From: Hyphochytrium catenoides
Lineage: Eukaryota; Sar; Hyphochytriomycetes; Hyphochytriales; Hyphochytriaceae
Reading direction: 5' to 3'
Length of the DNA stretch: 64,000 bases
Assembly (NCBI GenBank): GCA_900088475.1
Contig: FLMG01004723.1
Coordinates: forward strand, 1 to 64,000
This document shows, in pieces, positions 10,601 to 25,800 of the stretch. Numbering within the stretch: position 1 is the first letter of the stretch; each line of letters opens with the position of its first letter. The position numbers and the translations under genes were made by a program. The notes under the pieces are model-generated. The model ran no database searches. It saw only the letters and a program-made list of their open reading frames with translations, and was not told the DNA's origin.

Positions 10601-13600
10601 CCACTTTCCTGGAGCAGTAGCTGAGGATAGAGGGGAAGGTAAGCATGAACAGTAAGAGAAGGACTACTAGTCCAACCAGGCGTCGTAGAAGCAGGGAGAC
10701 CACCCCTGAGCCCATATTGTGCCAGTTGATATCAGCTGGATGAGGAGCTTTGAACACCCAGACTGCGCGGGCACGAATTTTGCCGCGATGAGAACCATCT
10801 GTAGAAGACGAGGGGGCCTGGCTGGATAAAATTGCGGTGGACGAAGAAAGATGCTGAGCAGGCACGGAAGAAGGGGTTGGGTCTGCCCCTTCGCATGGCA
10901 TCTTCTTTTCCATGACTGAAGGCAGGCAAATTCTTCGTAACGCTAGACATTCTTTGGCAGCCTGCTGGTTGTTGAAGGTGACTATAGCAGCCATTGGGCT
11001 TTCCTTCTTCCTCATGGTGGAAAAATGCATGGCGTTGACCTCCACCTCCGTTTGCCGAGTAAAGCGAACGAGCTCCCTATGAACAGACATCGTAAGATGT
11101 TACGGCGAGTTTCCCGCCATGATGCTGGATTTGACTTCTTCCTTCATTCAGGAAGCAAAAACTATGGGATCCATGGAGAGAAGAAAAGGGATGGACAGCA
11201 CAGAGAGGAGAGGGAGACTAAGAAAAGAGAGGTAGATAATCCAGCAGCAGAAGATAATAAGGGAAGCAGGAGGAAAGACAAGAGAAGGAAGATGGAATGT
11301 TGAAAGAGCCTTACAATTCCAAGGAAAATAGCAGCCAAGCCCATCATCAGCGTTTCTTATTATCTACCTTGTCTTTCTTTCTAGTTTTGCATTGAGCTGG
11401 TTTCTCTTTTGCTTCTTGGCTGGTTCCTTGCTGTAGGAATCGTCCCAGGACATCAACTTTACTACGCTCCGCAGTTCTGCATATTCTCTTCTAACCCTCA
11501 TCAGTCCCTCAAGTCGTTGCAAAATGACATCCATATTTCTAGGCAAGTAAGCCACATCTGCCACCCAGCCACCTTTCAACTTGCTTTGAAGACTAGTAGA
11601 GAAACAGTGCGCTTGGTCCTGTACCGAGAGGTGTGGATGCTGCGTGTCTGTCTGTAGCTGATTTAGTATCCGTTTGTTTAGCTCGAACGCTGGGCGATGG
11701 GCGTCGAAGAGGAGGTCATATTCAGGAGAGCACCGGACCTGCTCAATAGCCTTATCGACAGCTGTAGCAACACGATCTCTCACATCACTATTAACCTCAC
11801 TTGGCAATGGTCCTGCACCTTCCGAACGCAGTGGTGTTTCCTCCTTGATCGTTTGCACGGTTCGTTCTTTACCTATTGTAGCACTGGCAGGATTTATGTC
11901 ACTACTTGGGTACGCGCCGGCAGCTACGACGAACCAGCTCTTGTTAGCGAGGTGCCCTTATTTCAACACCAAATCTTCCCCTCACCTAGGTTTTGTCCGG
12001 ACCCATCCCCGTCGGCCCGCGGACAGCTCTTCTCCAAGCGATCAGCTCCCGCCGCTTGGTCTTTTTTATGGTTGCGATAGAACCGTGCTTCTATCTCTGC
12101 GTCAGCCATTTTATCTTGAGGTGGACAGAACTGGTTGCTGAGCGCTACTGCCAGCTCTTCAGCGGGGTAGCCGGCCGGAATGCCCCGAAGTAGAACGGAG
12201 TAATCCTGAGTAGATACATCAAAGTACCTAAAGTGCCGAAGGAAGGCGCCCATATGGCACTTTACGATCAGCGTCCCGATCAAGGCAGCGGCGCAAAAGA
12301 CCAAGTCCAACCGGCTCACGATCATCAGAACGTCCTCCTCTGGGAGAGAAGAATTCAGGATAGAGATTCTCCTCTCCACTTTCTCGACTTCATCGGCTGT
12401 TACACTACTGGGCATCTCATTGTTGTTACGAAGATAAGGAAAAAGGTTCCCAACGGACAAAGCACTTAGGATATCAAACACAGACTTCCTTGGATTAGCA
12501 GAGTAATAGGAACCCCTGGAGAAGATATATAAGGAGGGAACAACCAAGACCGAGAGAACGTAAAAGTAGATGCAGAAAGCTCGCAGAAGTGCGAAATAGG
12601 TCAACAAAGTCCTATCCGCCGCTTCGAGCGTCTTTTTTACGGAGACTTTCTTTTCGGCACCGTATGCGACCGCCTTTCCTATATCGGGAGCTACCCAAGG
12701 CCGATGTTGAAGCTTTGTCATAAGGAAGGTAAACATGAGAGCATACTGAGACTTTTTCCAGCGAAGTCGCGCTTCCTTGTTGGAGAAGAATCCTCTCTTT
12801 CTTAACAATCGGACATCTCTAAACTCGTCCTTTAAGGTACCCAGTAGGCCATCAATGTAAAGCTGCTTTAAGGCGCCCAAAGTGACTGCTTTTTGCTCCC
12901 GTATAGTGGACGTACTCCGCAAGACCTTGAATGGACCTTCACAGCGGATGATCTGCTCTGTAAGCTGCTTTGATTCTTGAGCAACCCACTGATAAGAGAG
13001 AATAAGAGGGAAGCATAACAGCATGAGAAATACTTAGCCCAGGAACTAAAGGAGAAGACTAACCAACAGAACCAAGAGTGGGACACGGAAGAAGAATATG
13101 AAAAAGGCACCGGAAACCGACCACTACTGAAGATGCTGAGGAAATGCTCTAGTATGTGTGAGGTTCACCTCCCAGGGCTTCCCAGGGTTACGAGCAGCCA
13201 GCAGAGCCAGGATGAAGCGAGTAAACTCCTTGACATTAAGCCTGCCATCGCGATCGACGTCCGCTCGCAAAAAGATTTTGTCAATCTCCGAACCTCCCCC
13301 TGCATTCTTGCCGCAAAGATCGTCCCGATGATGCCAACAGTTACTTGGTGTGCAAATGAGCACAGCTCCTGTCGCCTTGTGCTTGTACCATGACATCCCC
13401 GATTCTTTGTCAAACGCTAGAGTGTATTCTGTCAACGACTCTGTGAAGTATTTGCTTCTTGCAAGGAAACGTCTTATTCGGGATTGGATCTTGGTTGCTG
13501 CCTGGTCCTCTCTCTTTCCTCCCCTAGGTAAGAAAGGAACTACCTTTGCGCCTCTACGATGCAAAGCTCCATCACCACCTGTTTCTGGAGGAGGAGTGTC

Positions 13601-14719
13601 GCTTAGGACGACAGAGGTGGTTGCTCCCGGTGTCGGCTTTGATGCCATGGCATGAAGAAGAGCCTCCCCTTCATTCCGTGTTGAAGTACTAGCGGTTGTT
13701 GCAGCCCTGATCGCACCCTCCCGTTCAACGCTTCCTTCGACCTCCTCATCCTCTTCCTCCTGGAAAAAAACGGCTTCGGCTTTCTTTTTCCTTGCCAGAT
13801 TGAGGAGCGCCTCCTTTCTCCGCACCGCTATATTTTTCTCTAAACTTTTCACCTTGGTCTCCAGCCTTCGGCGTTCGTTCAGTGCCATCAGGACAGCGAG
13901 CCTTTCTCTTTGATCTTGGGTCATGATGGCTCCATAAGCTGCCAACTTCTGTCGGCGAATTAGCTCACAGGAAGCCCTGCACATTCTCTCCCTGAATACC
14001 TTCAGCTCGTTGACAATCATCTTGTTGTTCTTCTCTCGTGGTTGGGAGTAGAATTCAGACATCACTGAGGTTTCAGGACAGTCGAAGGACGCTCCACCTG
14101 CTAGTCTCCGCAAGCTACTTTCCAAATCCCTATCTCGTAGGGCACTGCCTTGCGGCCCGACACCTCCGACCTTACTCATTGATCTCAAAGGGTTTTGATA
14201 AGAATTGCTGCTATCGGTTCGTTCTCCGTTCTCTGTGGCTTCAAGGTCGAGGGGTGCCTGCCAGGGTAATTGTTGCTTTAAGTCATTGGACGGGGCAGAG
14301 TCATTTCCTTGTGCTTTACGTAGCGCTTCTCTTGCTTTGCCTTCCTCGTAGCAGGACTGACACCGGTAGCCAAGCTTGGCCACGCCAGGCTCCCCACAGC
14401 CTTTCTTGCAAAAGCGATACACTATGGAAGATGGAATATTGCCGACATCATCCTCATGATCGACTCCTGTTGCCCGGCTGGCTTCTCCTTGTTTTGTAGA
14501 GCCATCCAGAATGCTTGAGGGCTTCTGAGTCTGGTTTATAGGTGCTGCCGTCAACACCTGCACTTTCCTGTTGTCGGCCACCTTATTACGAGGTGAAGTC
14601 GAAGCACCCACAGCTGAGGTAATGGGTTTGTTGTTTCCCTTTTGTTTAGAATCTCGCTTGTTTTCGCTCTCGGGGTTGTTCACCGTCATCCGTCCATTCT
14701 TCTTCTCTGGGGCCGGCAT
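7689..14719 (-). CDS. OSCA/TMEM63-superfamily channel-like protein with A20 zinc finger, IQ and EF hand
   Basis: Proposed minus-strand exons 14719-13169, 12988-11986, 11872-11368, 11076-9897, 9670-8933 and 8870-7689 (2,052 residues). Residues about 104-124 form C-x3-C-x11-C-x2-C, the A20 zinc-finger pattern. An IQ motif (AATKIQSRIRRFLARSKY) lies near residue 406, and an EF-hand loop DVDRDGRLNVKE near 486 has D, D, D, N and E at calcium positions. From about 640 there are membrane helices, then DYSVLLRGIP, and after a long linker AIVTFNNQQAAKE and APHPADINWHNMG. This order (helices, RNA-recognition-like cytosolic domain, helices) is that of CSC1/OSCA/TMEM63 proteins, mechanosensitive or osmosensitive cation channels related to anoctamins. 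About 20 cysteines sit in a loop after the next helix. At least six hydrophobic segments follow. The join of the calcium-binding part to the channel is inferred from matching phase-0 sites; if wrong, these are two genes, the first ending at 13124. Confidence 0.62.
12989..13168 (-). other. Intron joining the EF-hand part to the channel part
   Basis: Donor GTGAAC after the Trp-Glu that follows the EF hand, and acceptor CTTATTCTCTCTTATCAG before Trp-Val-Ala-Gln, both phase 0, 180 bases. The acceptor is textbook and the channel frame has no convincing start codon of its own, which is why a single gene is proposed. Read without splicing, the upstream frame stops at 13124-13126. Confidence 0.6.
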
Positions 14720-17736
<3,017 letters not shown>

Positions 17737-18313
17737 GCAAGAGGTTGGCATTTGCTCTCAACAATAATAGACAAACGCACTCCTCGGCGGTCACATTGCA
17801 CAGATTTTTTTCGTTTCTCTTTTAATTCTCTATGTACATCATAGCCTTCATGTGATAATAATGGACAACTAATGATCAGCTTGTTACCTTTGATGAGAGC
17901 GAGTGGAGCTGGGTGTGGATTCTGCATTCTGCATTTTCTTATTTTGAATAACCTCTGGACACTTGCATGCTATTATGATTCTGTTGCGCACGAATTACGA
18001 ATCCGAGTAAGAAAGACTTAGTGAAAAGAAAGAAAAAAGAATCAGAACTCAATCCCAGCGAGCTTGAGTGCATTGTTGACGCTGTCCAGAACTGGGAACA
18101 AGAACAACCTGGTTTCTCATCACGTAAGCCTTGGCATCATACAGCACTATTTCTGCGGCAAGGGCAGTTCATCTCGGTCGCGTGCCTAGCTAGGTCTTAT
18201 GAAAGAAGTTACCCAGCTCAGAGGACGAAGCTAAACCTGCATGGCTGGAGGAGCTATAAGAAACGGTGGGAAGGAGAGAAAGTGGTACGGTTTGGTGACT
18301 GCTAGTCTATAAA
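17737..18313. other. Spacer between PRMT1 and the LysM gene
   Basis: 577 bases that should hold the PRMT1 3' end and the LysM promoter. One open frame on the plus strand (about 18021-18305) is unrecognised, starts with GTG and has no splice connection I can support. I see no RNA gene here. Confidence 0.5.
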
Positions 18314-19628
18314 ATGAAGCGCTTCCTAGCTGGATCTAGCGGAGAAGAAGATGTCCACGCTCCTCTTTTAGGTAGTGGCTATGGGACCTTTGAAGGTGAA
18401 CAACGAAGCTCCAGAAACAGGGACCTTCTTCCCCCGGACGTGGAGGAGGAAGAGCCCAGATCTGGTGGTGCCGTCTTTGCCGTGATGATGCTGGGAGATA
18501 CGCTAAAGTCTTTTTGCACAAGACACTCTTTAAGCATGGATAAGCTTGAGGCGCTGAACGTTCAAACCTTCAGAACGGTAAGGAGCTATCACTTTCGGCG
18601 GTCGGTTGGTGTCTCTCCGCTCTGTCGTTCCCTTCTCCACTAATGTATCTGCTGAAGCTTGGAAACCGTAATCCAGTAGTAGGACAGGTCCTTGTGGTTG
18701 GCGAAGGTGAAGAGATAACCATTCACCAGCCCGTTTCCGATGATTTGCAAAGGGTGTGGGGTCAGGTAAGATGTCAGTACATAATATAGCCCCCTATTGG
18801 CGCTAACCTGATGGCTGAGCAGTGTCATGTCGTAAGGAAGACGGATTCTCTTGGCTCAATCGCACTAGAGTACAATACAACTCCCAGGCGATTACGGGAG
18901 GACAATCGCCTGATATTCCCAGTTGGGGAGAAGGGAATACTTGCGGCAGGCCAAGTTCTATTTATTAGATATGTAAGGAGATAGCCATGGCTTGTCGCTA
19001 GGAAGAAATGAGCTGACTTGACTGCTTTGGTTTAGATCAATACCGTGGACTCGACCTCACTACATCGATTCCTCGACATCGTAGCTGGCAAAGCAGATGC
19101 TGTCCCAAAGGGCTACCTCCTCCATACCGTGCAAGGGGGGGACACATGGCGTTCACTCATTGAGTCATATAACATGAGCTACAAGACGCTCTTGCAACTG
19201 AATAGGTGAGAGCTACATTAGGCTTAACTAACTCAACAGTGAGGCTATGAGGCTCTTACCATTCTCCTCATCCCATCCAGGCTCTATTTTCCTGTTGGCG
19301 TCCAAGTAAGACTAACTCGGGGACAGAAGCTACTTGTTTTTGATCCAAATGCTCCTCGAATACCCGAGAAGGTAACGGAGGCGGGCTAGCCAGACTCATG
19401 CCTTATACCTAATGAGGCTTGTCATTCTTGCTTTAGGTTCACTATTCCGAGGTTGTCCTCAAACGCCAAATTCACGAAGTAGCTCCTGGGGAGACCCCAG
19501 CCATAATCGCAGAAAGGTATGGCATGACCATGGACGAGTTACGGGACCAAAATCGATGTTACTTCCCCAAGGGTTTTGCTGGACATCTAAAGCCAGGAAT
19601 GAAGCTGGTCGTTATGAGAGATGAATAG
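18314..19628 (+). CDS. Four-LysM-domain protein
   Basis: Proposed exons 18314-18577, 18658-18765, 18823-18972, 19036-19205, 19281-19371 and 19437-19628 (324 residues). Introns are 57-80 bases, GT-AG, with consistent phases. Four LysM-like repeats follow a disordered acidic N terminus: about 54-104 (VFAVMMLGDTL onward), 125-174 (CHVVRKTDSLGSIALEYNTT), 200-255 (YLLHTVQGGDTWRSLIESYN) and 270-322 (IHEVAPGETPAIIAERYGMT). LysM domains bind N-acetylglucosamine polymers such as chitin or peptidoglycan when extracellular, but intracellular LysM proteins with other roles (the LYSMD group) are known. There is no signal peptide or membrane helix. The N-terminal EEDVHAPLL resembles an acidic dileucine sorting signal for endosomes or vacuoles, which is inference. 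A TATAAAA sequence overlaps the ATG and is probably fortuitous. The gene converges on the giant gene. Confidence 0.82.
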
Positions 19629-19821
19629 AGGGCTCAGAAGTTCTTTCTTCAGCAGGGGCTTACTTGTGAACACCTAATCAGTAACTACGTCTTTCATTGA
19701 TGTTAAACCTGGGGAAAGTAGGGCTCTTGGGCCACCACACATACTTTCTACTTGCTAAAATACCTACACTTCTACTAAATAATACTACACTGCACAATTT
19801 CTATCTAGCTTGGGTAAAAGC
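19629..19821. other. Convergent spacer
   Basis: 193 bases between the stop codons of the LysM gene and the giant gene. It is A/T-rich in its second half and should carry both polyadenylation regions. Nothing else is visible. Confidence 0.5.
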
Positions 19822-22800
19822 TTAGGGGGCAGTAGCGATTGCAGGGTTCTGATGACCGAGACAAGCAAAGTCCCGTCCCAAGGATTGCTGATTACAGGGC
19901 ACCCCTATGCCAACACTGTTGACGGCGGAGACTCGAATGTAATGAGGATTGTTGGGGGGTAAGGTGAGCGTGTAGGAGCAAATGCTGTTCGCACATGCCT
20001 GCGTTGCTGATACATACAGGCTCGACCTTGAGAAGGACGCCCAGCCGTTTGCCTCCGTCGTTGACACATAATCAATGATGAATTGTGTAATCTGAGCTCC
20101 TCCATCAGCAACAACGCCTGCCCCTGACTCCGACGGCCCGCATAAACTAGCACTTGTGATAAAGTGCTCTGGGTCGCCCTGGCATGGATGCCCCGAATGA
20201 GGAATGACGGGCATCATCCAACTCAGGTTGACTTGTCCGCTCAGACCTGGACTGATATGAATATTGGCAGGTTTGCCAGGAGGCTGGGCACTGGGAACAA
20301 CGCCACCTGGAGATGCCACTTGGGCATACCCTCGTCCGGCAGCGTTGACAGCGTAAACCTGAAAGTAGTATACTACTCCTGACTGAAGTCCAATGATGGT
20401 ATGGCAAAGGCGAGTGTAGGACGAAGCGCTAACGTCAATGGGGACAGTGCCTTTCAGTGGATACTTGCTGCTGCTAGTAAAGGTAGGTACCATATCCCAC
20501 TCAATCTGATACGTCCGAATTTTGTCTCCACCATCATCAACCTCTTGCAGAGAACCGGGTGGATTCCAACACACTGTGACCTTGGTTGGAGACACTGCGC
20601 CAGCCAGTACCGATGATGGAGCTCCGGGTACGGTAAACGGATTAAGCGATTGTGGGATGGATGGCTGCCAATTACCTTGTCCCCTTGAGTTGACCGCAGC
20701 AACCCGGACGTAGTACTTGGTCTTGAGATCCAGCGGCTCAACTTGACTCCCTAATAGGGTTGTATATGGTGCCGTAGAGCTAAGCAAGCTGAAAATTGAG
20801 GTCCGAGTGGTTTGGGTGGTAAAGCTGGGGCTGGTACTATAGTGGATCACATAGTTAGTGATCTCATCTCCGCCGTTGTCGATAGGTGGACTAAACAGTA
20901 ATCGCAATTGATAGGCGTTGATAGCTTCAATTGTTACGTCTGTTGGTTTCCCAGGTGTAACCATTGGTCGCTGCGGGCCAGGAGCTAGCGTAGGAGCACC
21001 ATAACCGGCACTATTAGCCGCAAAAACTCGGACGTAGTACATTAATCCAGTCACGAGATTCTGCGTCTTTGGAAGTATCGTTGGTGCTACGCATTCCTGA
21101 TATGTGACTGCCTGCTGCCGAAGCTCCACAGTCACACCAATAGCAGATGTACCCACCTCAAAATACTGCCCTTCTGAGAGGAAAGTAACAGACCACACAA
21201 ATAGACCTGGGGTTGTCGTGGAAACTCGGCTTACAGCCACGTCATAACCGAGATCCCGGAATCTCATTTCCATGGAACCAGCGAACTGGCAGCTGCTGCA
21301 TGCCAGATTGCCATCAAGGGCAGACTCCTCAGCCTTAGAAGCGATAATGTCGTGTGGCATGGGAGCCGTATTGAGCGTAGAAGAATCTCTAGCATCTCTA
21401 ACAGACAGAATAAATGAGCCACCGATAACGCTCGGGCTTGTGTGCACTGTCCATACGGCAAGGGAGGAAGCGGATGGACAGTACACCTCGTCAACATAGG
21501 GCGAATCAAAGGCTGGACTCGTGTCCAGCTCAAAACGGTACTTCAGAATAGCATCACCACCATCCGATAGCGGCCGCATAAAGCTGGCTCTTAGATGATG
21601 TCGGTCTCCCGGCACCACTTCAAGAGCTACATTCATTGGGGGACCAGGTGCTTGCTTGGGAGGTATTACTGCAGATACAGTTCTACGCTGTAAGCCATTA
21701 CCAGCGGCGGATATAGGAGTGACTTGCATCATGTACCCTTTACCAGTCACTAGGCCAGTGACTTCATAGACATGGGTTGCTGCATCCACAGTAGCTGAGG
21801 CGTAGCCGACAGGGCTCTCGCCGACAGTGCAAGGAGGACAGAACAGCTCGCCGGTCAAGGGGTCAAGCACCGTGTTTCCCTCCCTGACCTCAACAGTCGC
21901 AGGAAGTTGTGGATCTGCAGGCACTAAACTTCCCGTGTCTATCAACATTGGTGGTACATCTTGTAGAGTCTCGCTGAAGGTGACCAGGTACGTGGGATTC
22001 ACACTTGATACCTTGGAGACTTGTACTTGCCGGGTGCCAGCTAAACTGTTGAGAACCTCTGCAACATCAGAGGCGGAGGCTGAGGCGCTAATCCAGTCAG
22101 AGAAAGGCGACCCTCCAAATTGCAGGCGGTAGAAGCCTGACATGGTGTTACCAAGGGTAATTTGCTGCACTTCAGCATGTCCTCCAGGACGACTCCCATG
22201 CTGGAGGGTCCCTACAATAAGATCAACATTAGCGCCATCCAGACTATGGCTGGGCCTTAGAGCTGGCACATCTCCGTCGGCAGCGTTGAACGTTACAGTC
22301 CAAGTCCGTGTATTGTCACTGACATAAGAGCCCACAGTGAGATCACCAAGCATAGGACTTGTCCCTTCCAGCAGCATCATAAGGTTATAACGCAGATCTT
22401 GAGCGGATGTAGCTGAAGTCATCATTGCTGTCTGTTGCCCTTTAAGGAACAGGCTCCAAGTACCCCCCGGCGCCACATGGCCGGCGTCCCATCTCATCTG
22501 AATGACTTGAATTTCTGGCCTGCTGCCACTAGACTCCCACCACTCGATGAGGTAACTGCTAATCTTTAAACCCCCCGTAAACTGAGGAGGGGCCCAGGAA
22601 AGGGTTGCGGTAGTAATAGGAAATTCCTGACTTCTCGGCGTTGAGACTTTAAGCAGACTTACGGGACCTGATTTCTGCGAGGGCCTAACGCTCATTCCCG
22701 AAAACACTGGTTGCCCGAATCCGGCTGCTGAAAATGATCGCACTCGCACGTGGTACGCAAGTCCAGGAGTGATATCATCAGAGATGATGTAGAAGAGTCT

Positions 22801-25800
22801 ACCACCATCATCTAGCTTGGAGAGGTTTTCGCGTGGTATACTGCTAACCAGTGGGTTTCCAAAGGCCTTTTCTGTATCCCAGGCTATTTCATAACCTGTG
22901 ATGGCGGTCGCCACATCCAAGCCACTCTTTCCTCGTCCATCATGGTCCGGAGGCATGAATGTCACTGAGATCTTTGAACCCGATCGCGCGTAGACCACCA
23001 AATCTTTTACCACCGAAGGAGGCTTCGGACCAGTCACAACTGCTGAAGCTGGGTGACCCCATTGGGTGTTATCGGGAGGATTGCCGCTGACACTTAGCTG
23101 CTGAGGGATAATATGGTTACGGGCCGCAATCCGGAAGTAGTACTGACCGGCTGTTGGCACTCGAATAACAGCCGAATACGGAGGGCTGCCTGTAGGGGTG
23201 ACCTTGACTGCCTCATACCTCCAAAATCTTATCATCGCGCCTTCTGGATGGAAGGTATCCATGGCTGGACATGGGGAAGAGCTAAATGATGGGGGGGTAA
23301 GGATAATTGTTTCGTGGGTACTGCTATCGACAGTCCGTCTGCATCCATCGAAGAAGAGCTGGTCACCAGGTTTGAAGGAATCTGTTGGGCTATTACCAGT
23401 TGCCAGTCTGATGGTATTCGTGGAGAACGAATAACTGGTGCCACAGCTGTGGCAAAAAACAGCGTTATGTCTAAACCGGTTATCAGTATCAAACTGGATA
23501 TCATAATAAGAGATCTCATAATCTCCAGAAGCTGAAGGATTCTCAGGCGGTGACCAAGTAATGCGAACCTCATCATCAGATAGTGCTTGGAGGTTGATAT
23601 TCAAAGTAGGCCCCGGCAGACCCTGAGGAGTCGCTGTGATTACCGATTCCGTAGGACCCCATCCTTTCTTGTTATTCGCGGAGACGCGCAGATGGTATTG
23701 CCTACCTTGAATCAACCCGTTCGAACCCGCAGGGATATAGTGACACTTCTGGCAATCAATACCCTGAGTTACCACTGTGGCACTACTTGGGAAGACTTCT
23801 ACAGCGTGAGCAGATAACGTTGAGATAGAATCAAGAGGTCCATAAAAGTGGAGAAGCCATTCCCAACCAAAGGTGGCCTGATAGACGACCTCTCTTACAC
23901 TTGTCACACCCTTGTAACTTGTAGGCAAACCATTCAGGTCGCCCAAATACAGTCTGTCTGCTCTCATGCCGTTAGAAGCCGCGTCCGTGATTAGATACAT
24001 GCTGTCCGAGGCCATCCTACTTGATACGGAATCAGGCAGCACCGTGTACCAGGAGCCTCCAACGTATATCTTATCTCCAGGTATACCAAACTGCCCAGCA
24101 GCAAAGTCGCAGATCACGCCTTCCGCGCACTCCAGATAACTCTGGCCGGCAACAGCGCTAACTGCTGTGTTTAGGATTTTAGCCTTTGAAGGTTCTTTGA
24201 TGACCCTTACAGAAATCTTAGGGTCCATGACTGCTTCAAGCGCTATTTGCACGTCGGTAGCTGAGGACCATGCATTTAAATAGACTAGATCTTTTGATTT
24301 ATATGCCAATTGGAACGTTCCCGTTACGACATGTTTGAGGTTGGTCAGAATGCCGGATACGTCAGAGGAGGTGTCACCCGGAATCAGTAGTGAAGTGCCA
24401 GTGCCTGTGAGTAATGACCCATCGAAAGACAAAGTATCCAGATGTTCGAAAACTCTGTGGAAGCGAATGTAGATCCTATTTCCATCGCAAACACGGGAAA
24501 CTGGCGAGTTGGCGTATACCTCAATACCTTCTGTTGGAATTGATGATAACACCTGCAGAGCTTGCCTCACTTCAGCCAAAGATGCAGTTGCCGGTATTCC
24601 TTGAGTAGTCTCTGACTTGAGTGAAACAGTAAATGAGCCTCCTGTGGCGGAACAGACAAAAGTCTTGATGGCCTTCCTAAATGGAGTTCTCCCCGCGACT
24701 ACCTCAACGACGTGGACGTCTGAAGAGCTCGATTCAAGCAGAGGAAGAGGCCCAATCTCTTTGAGAAACGTAATGTCGTAAGGCTGGGCGCTCTGGATAG
24801 TTCCTGTCGCGGGTGTTATCCGGATTCCCCCACTGGATATAGAGCCCAAACTCTCAAGGGCTTCAACCAAATCGTCAATGGTGCTAGATCCAGGCAGAAC
24901 ATGCGCCGTCTCTTCGGTTCTGAACCTTAGATTGAAAGATACAACTCCATTCGCAATGGTAAGCTGTTGAACTGCATAGACCACTTCATAGTGCTGGTGG
25001 TATAGTGCTGTAGGCATTGCCATGACCACTTTCAGGTGCCGCTTAAGCCTTTCTGACTCGTTCAACACTTCACGCCCGTATGCATATGAACGAAAGCTAG
25101 TGCTGGTATCCCATTCCACTTGATATTGGGAAATAAGGTTGCCGTTGCCCTCGCCGGCAAGATGCGAAATCCAGAGCTGCGTGCCCGTAGGACATGCACC
25201 TTTCGTTACCTCGTCGACTGCGACAAGCACTGCTTTCCCAGTGAGTCTCGTTGAGTCCGCCGTCAGAGAAGGGATGTCGCAAGCACCAGACAAATGACCA
25301 TCATAGAATGTAATAAACCATTCATAATCACCCTGCCAACTAAGTGGGCCGTTCTGCGATACAGTTACTGTTCCAATCCCAGGCAAAGCCTCCAGGGCTA
25401 CCTTCATTTCCTCCGCAGTGGCAGAGGCTGAGAGCGGCTTACTCATTGATCCAGATCCCATTTGTAGTCTGAAACTGCCCCCAATTACATTAGCAGCTGT
25501 TAAACGGGTAATGTGAACTGTCGCGTTGATACCAGTCAATCCGTTGACTGCTTCATAATATAGCCCAGGAGCGCTATTCAGGAAGGTGATTACCCATGTG
25601 AAGCCACCTAAGCACCGAAAGCAAGCGGTTAGGAACCATCTCTACACATTGGCTTGATAACCCTTACCTCTTGCGTCCGGTCCTGTGCGCTGCACATCAA
25701 CCTCTTCAATTCCGTGAACCTCTGTTAAAATATCCTCAAAGGTGTGCGGATCAACATTGTAAGGGATGACAGCGCTCTGGAAAACTGCAAAGTGTCCCCC

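Noticed and set aside
11162-11347. Minus-strand open frame with a hydrophobic leucine-rich peptide
   Set aside because: It falls within the intron 11077-11367 of the channel-like gene; splice phases on both sides match without it.
13124-13168. Stop codon ending the EF-hand frame, suggesting a separate gene
   Set aside because: The codons after the EF hand follow a good donor site, and the next exon of the channel frame has a strong acceptor in the same phase. Kept as the alternative model.
18021-18305. Plus-strand 94-codon frame between PRMT1 and the LysM gene
   Set aside because: It starts with GTG, resembles no family and cannot be spliced to the LysM gene in phase.
18308-18314. TATAAAA as the LysM gene TATA box
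   Set aside because: It overlaps the start codon, so a TATA box there would place transcription start inside the coding sequence.
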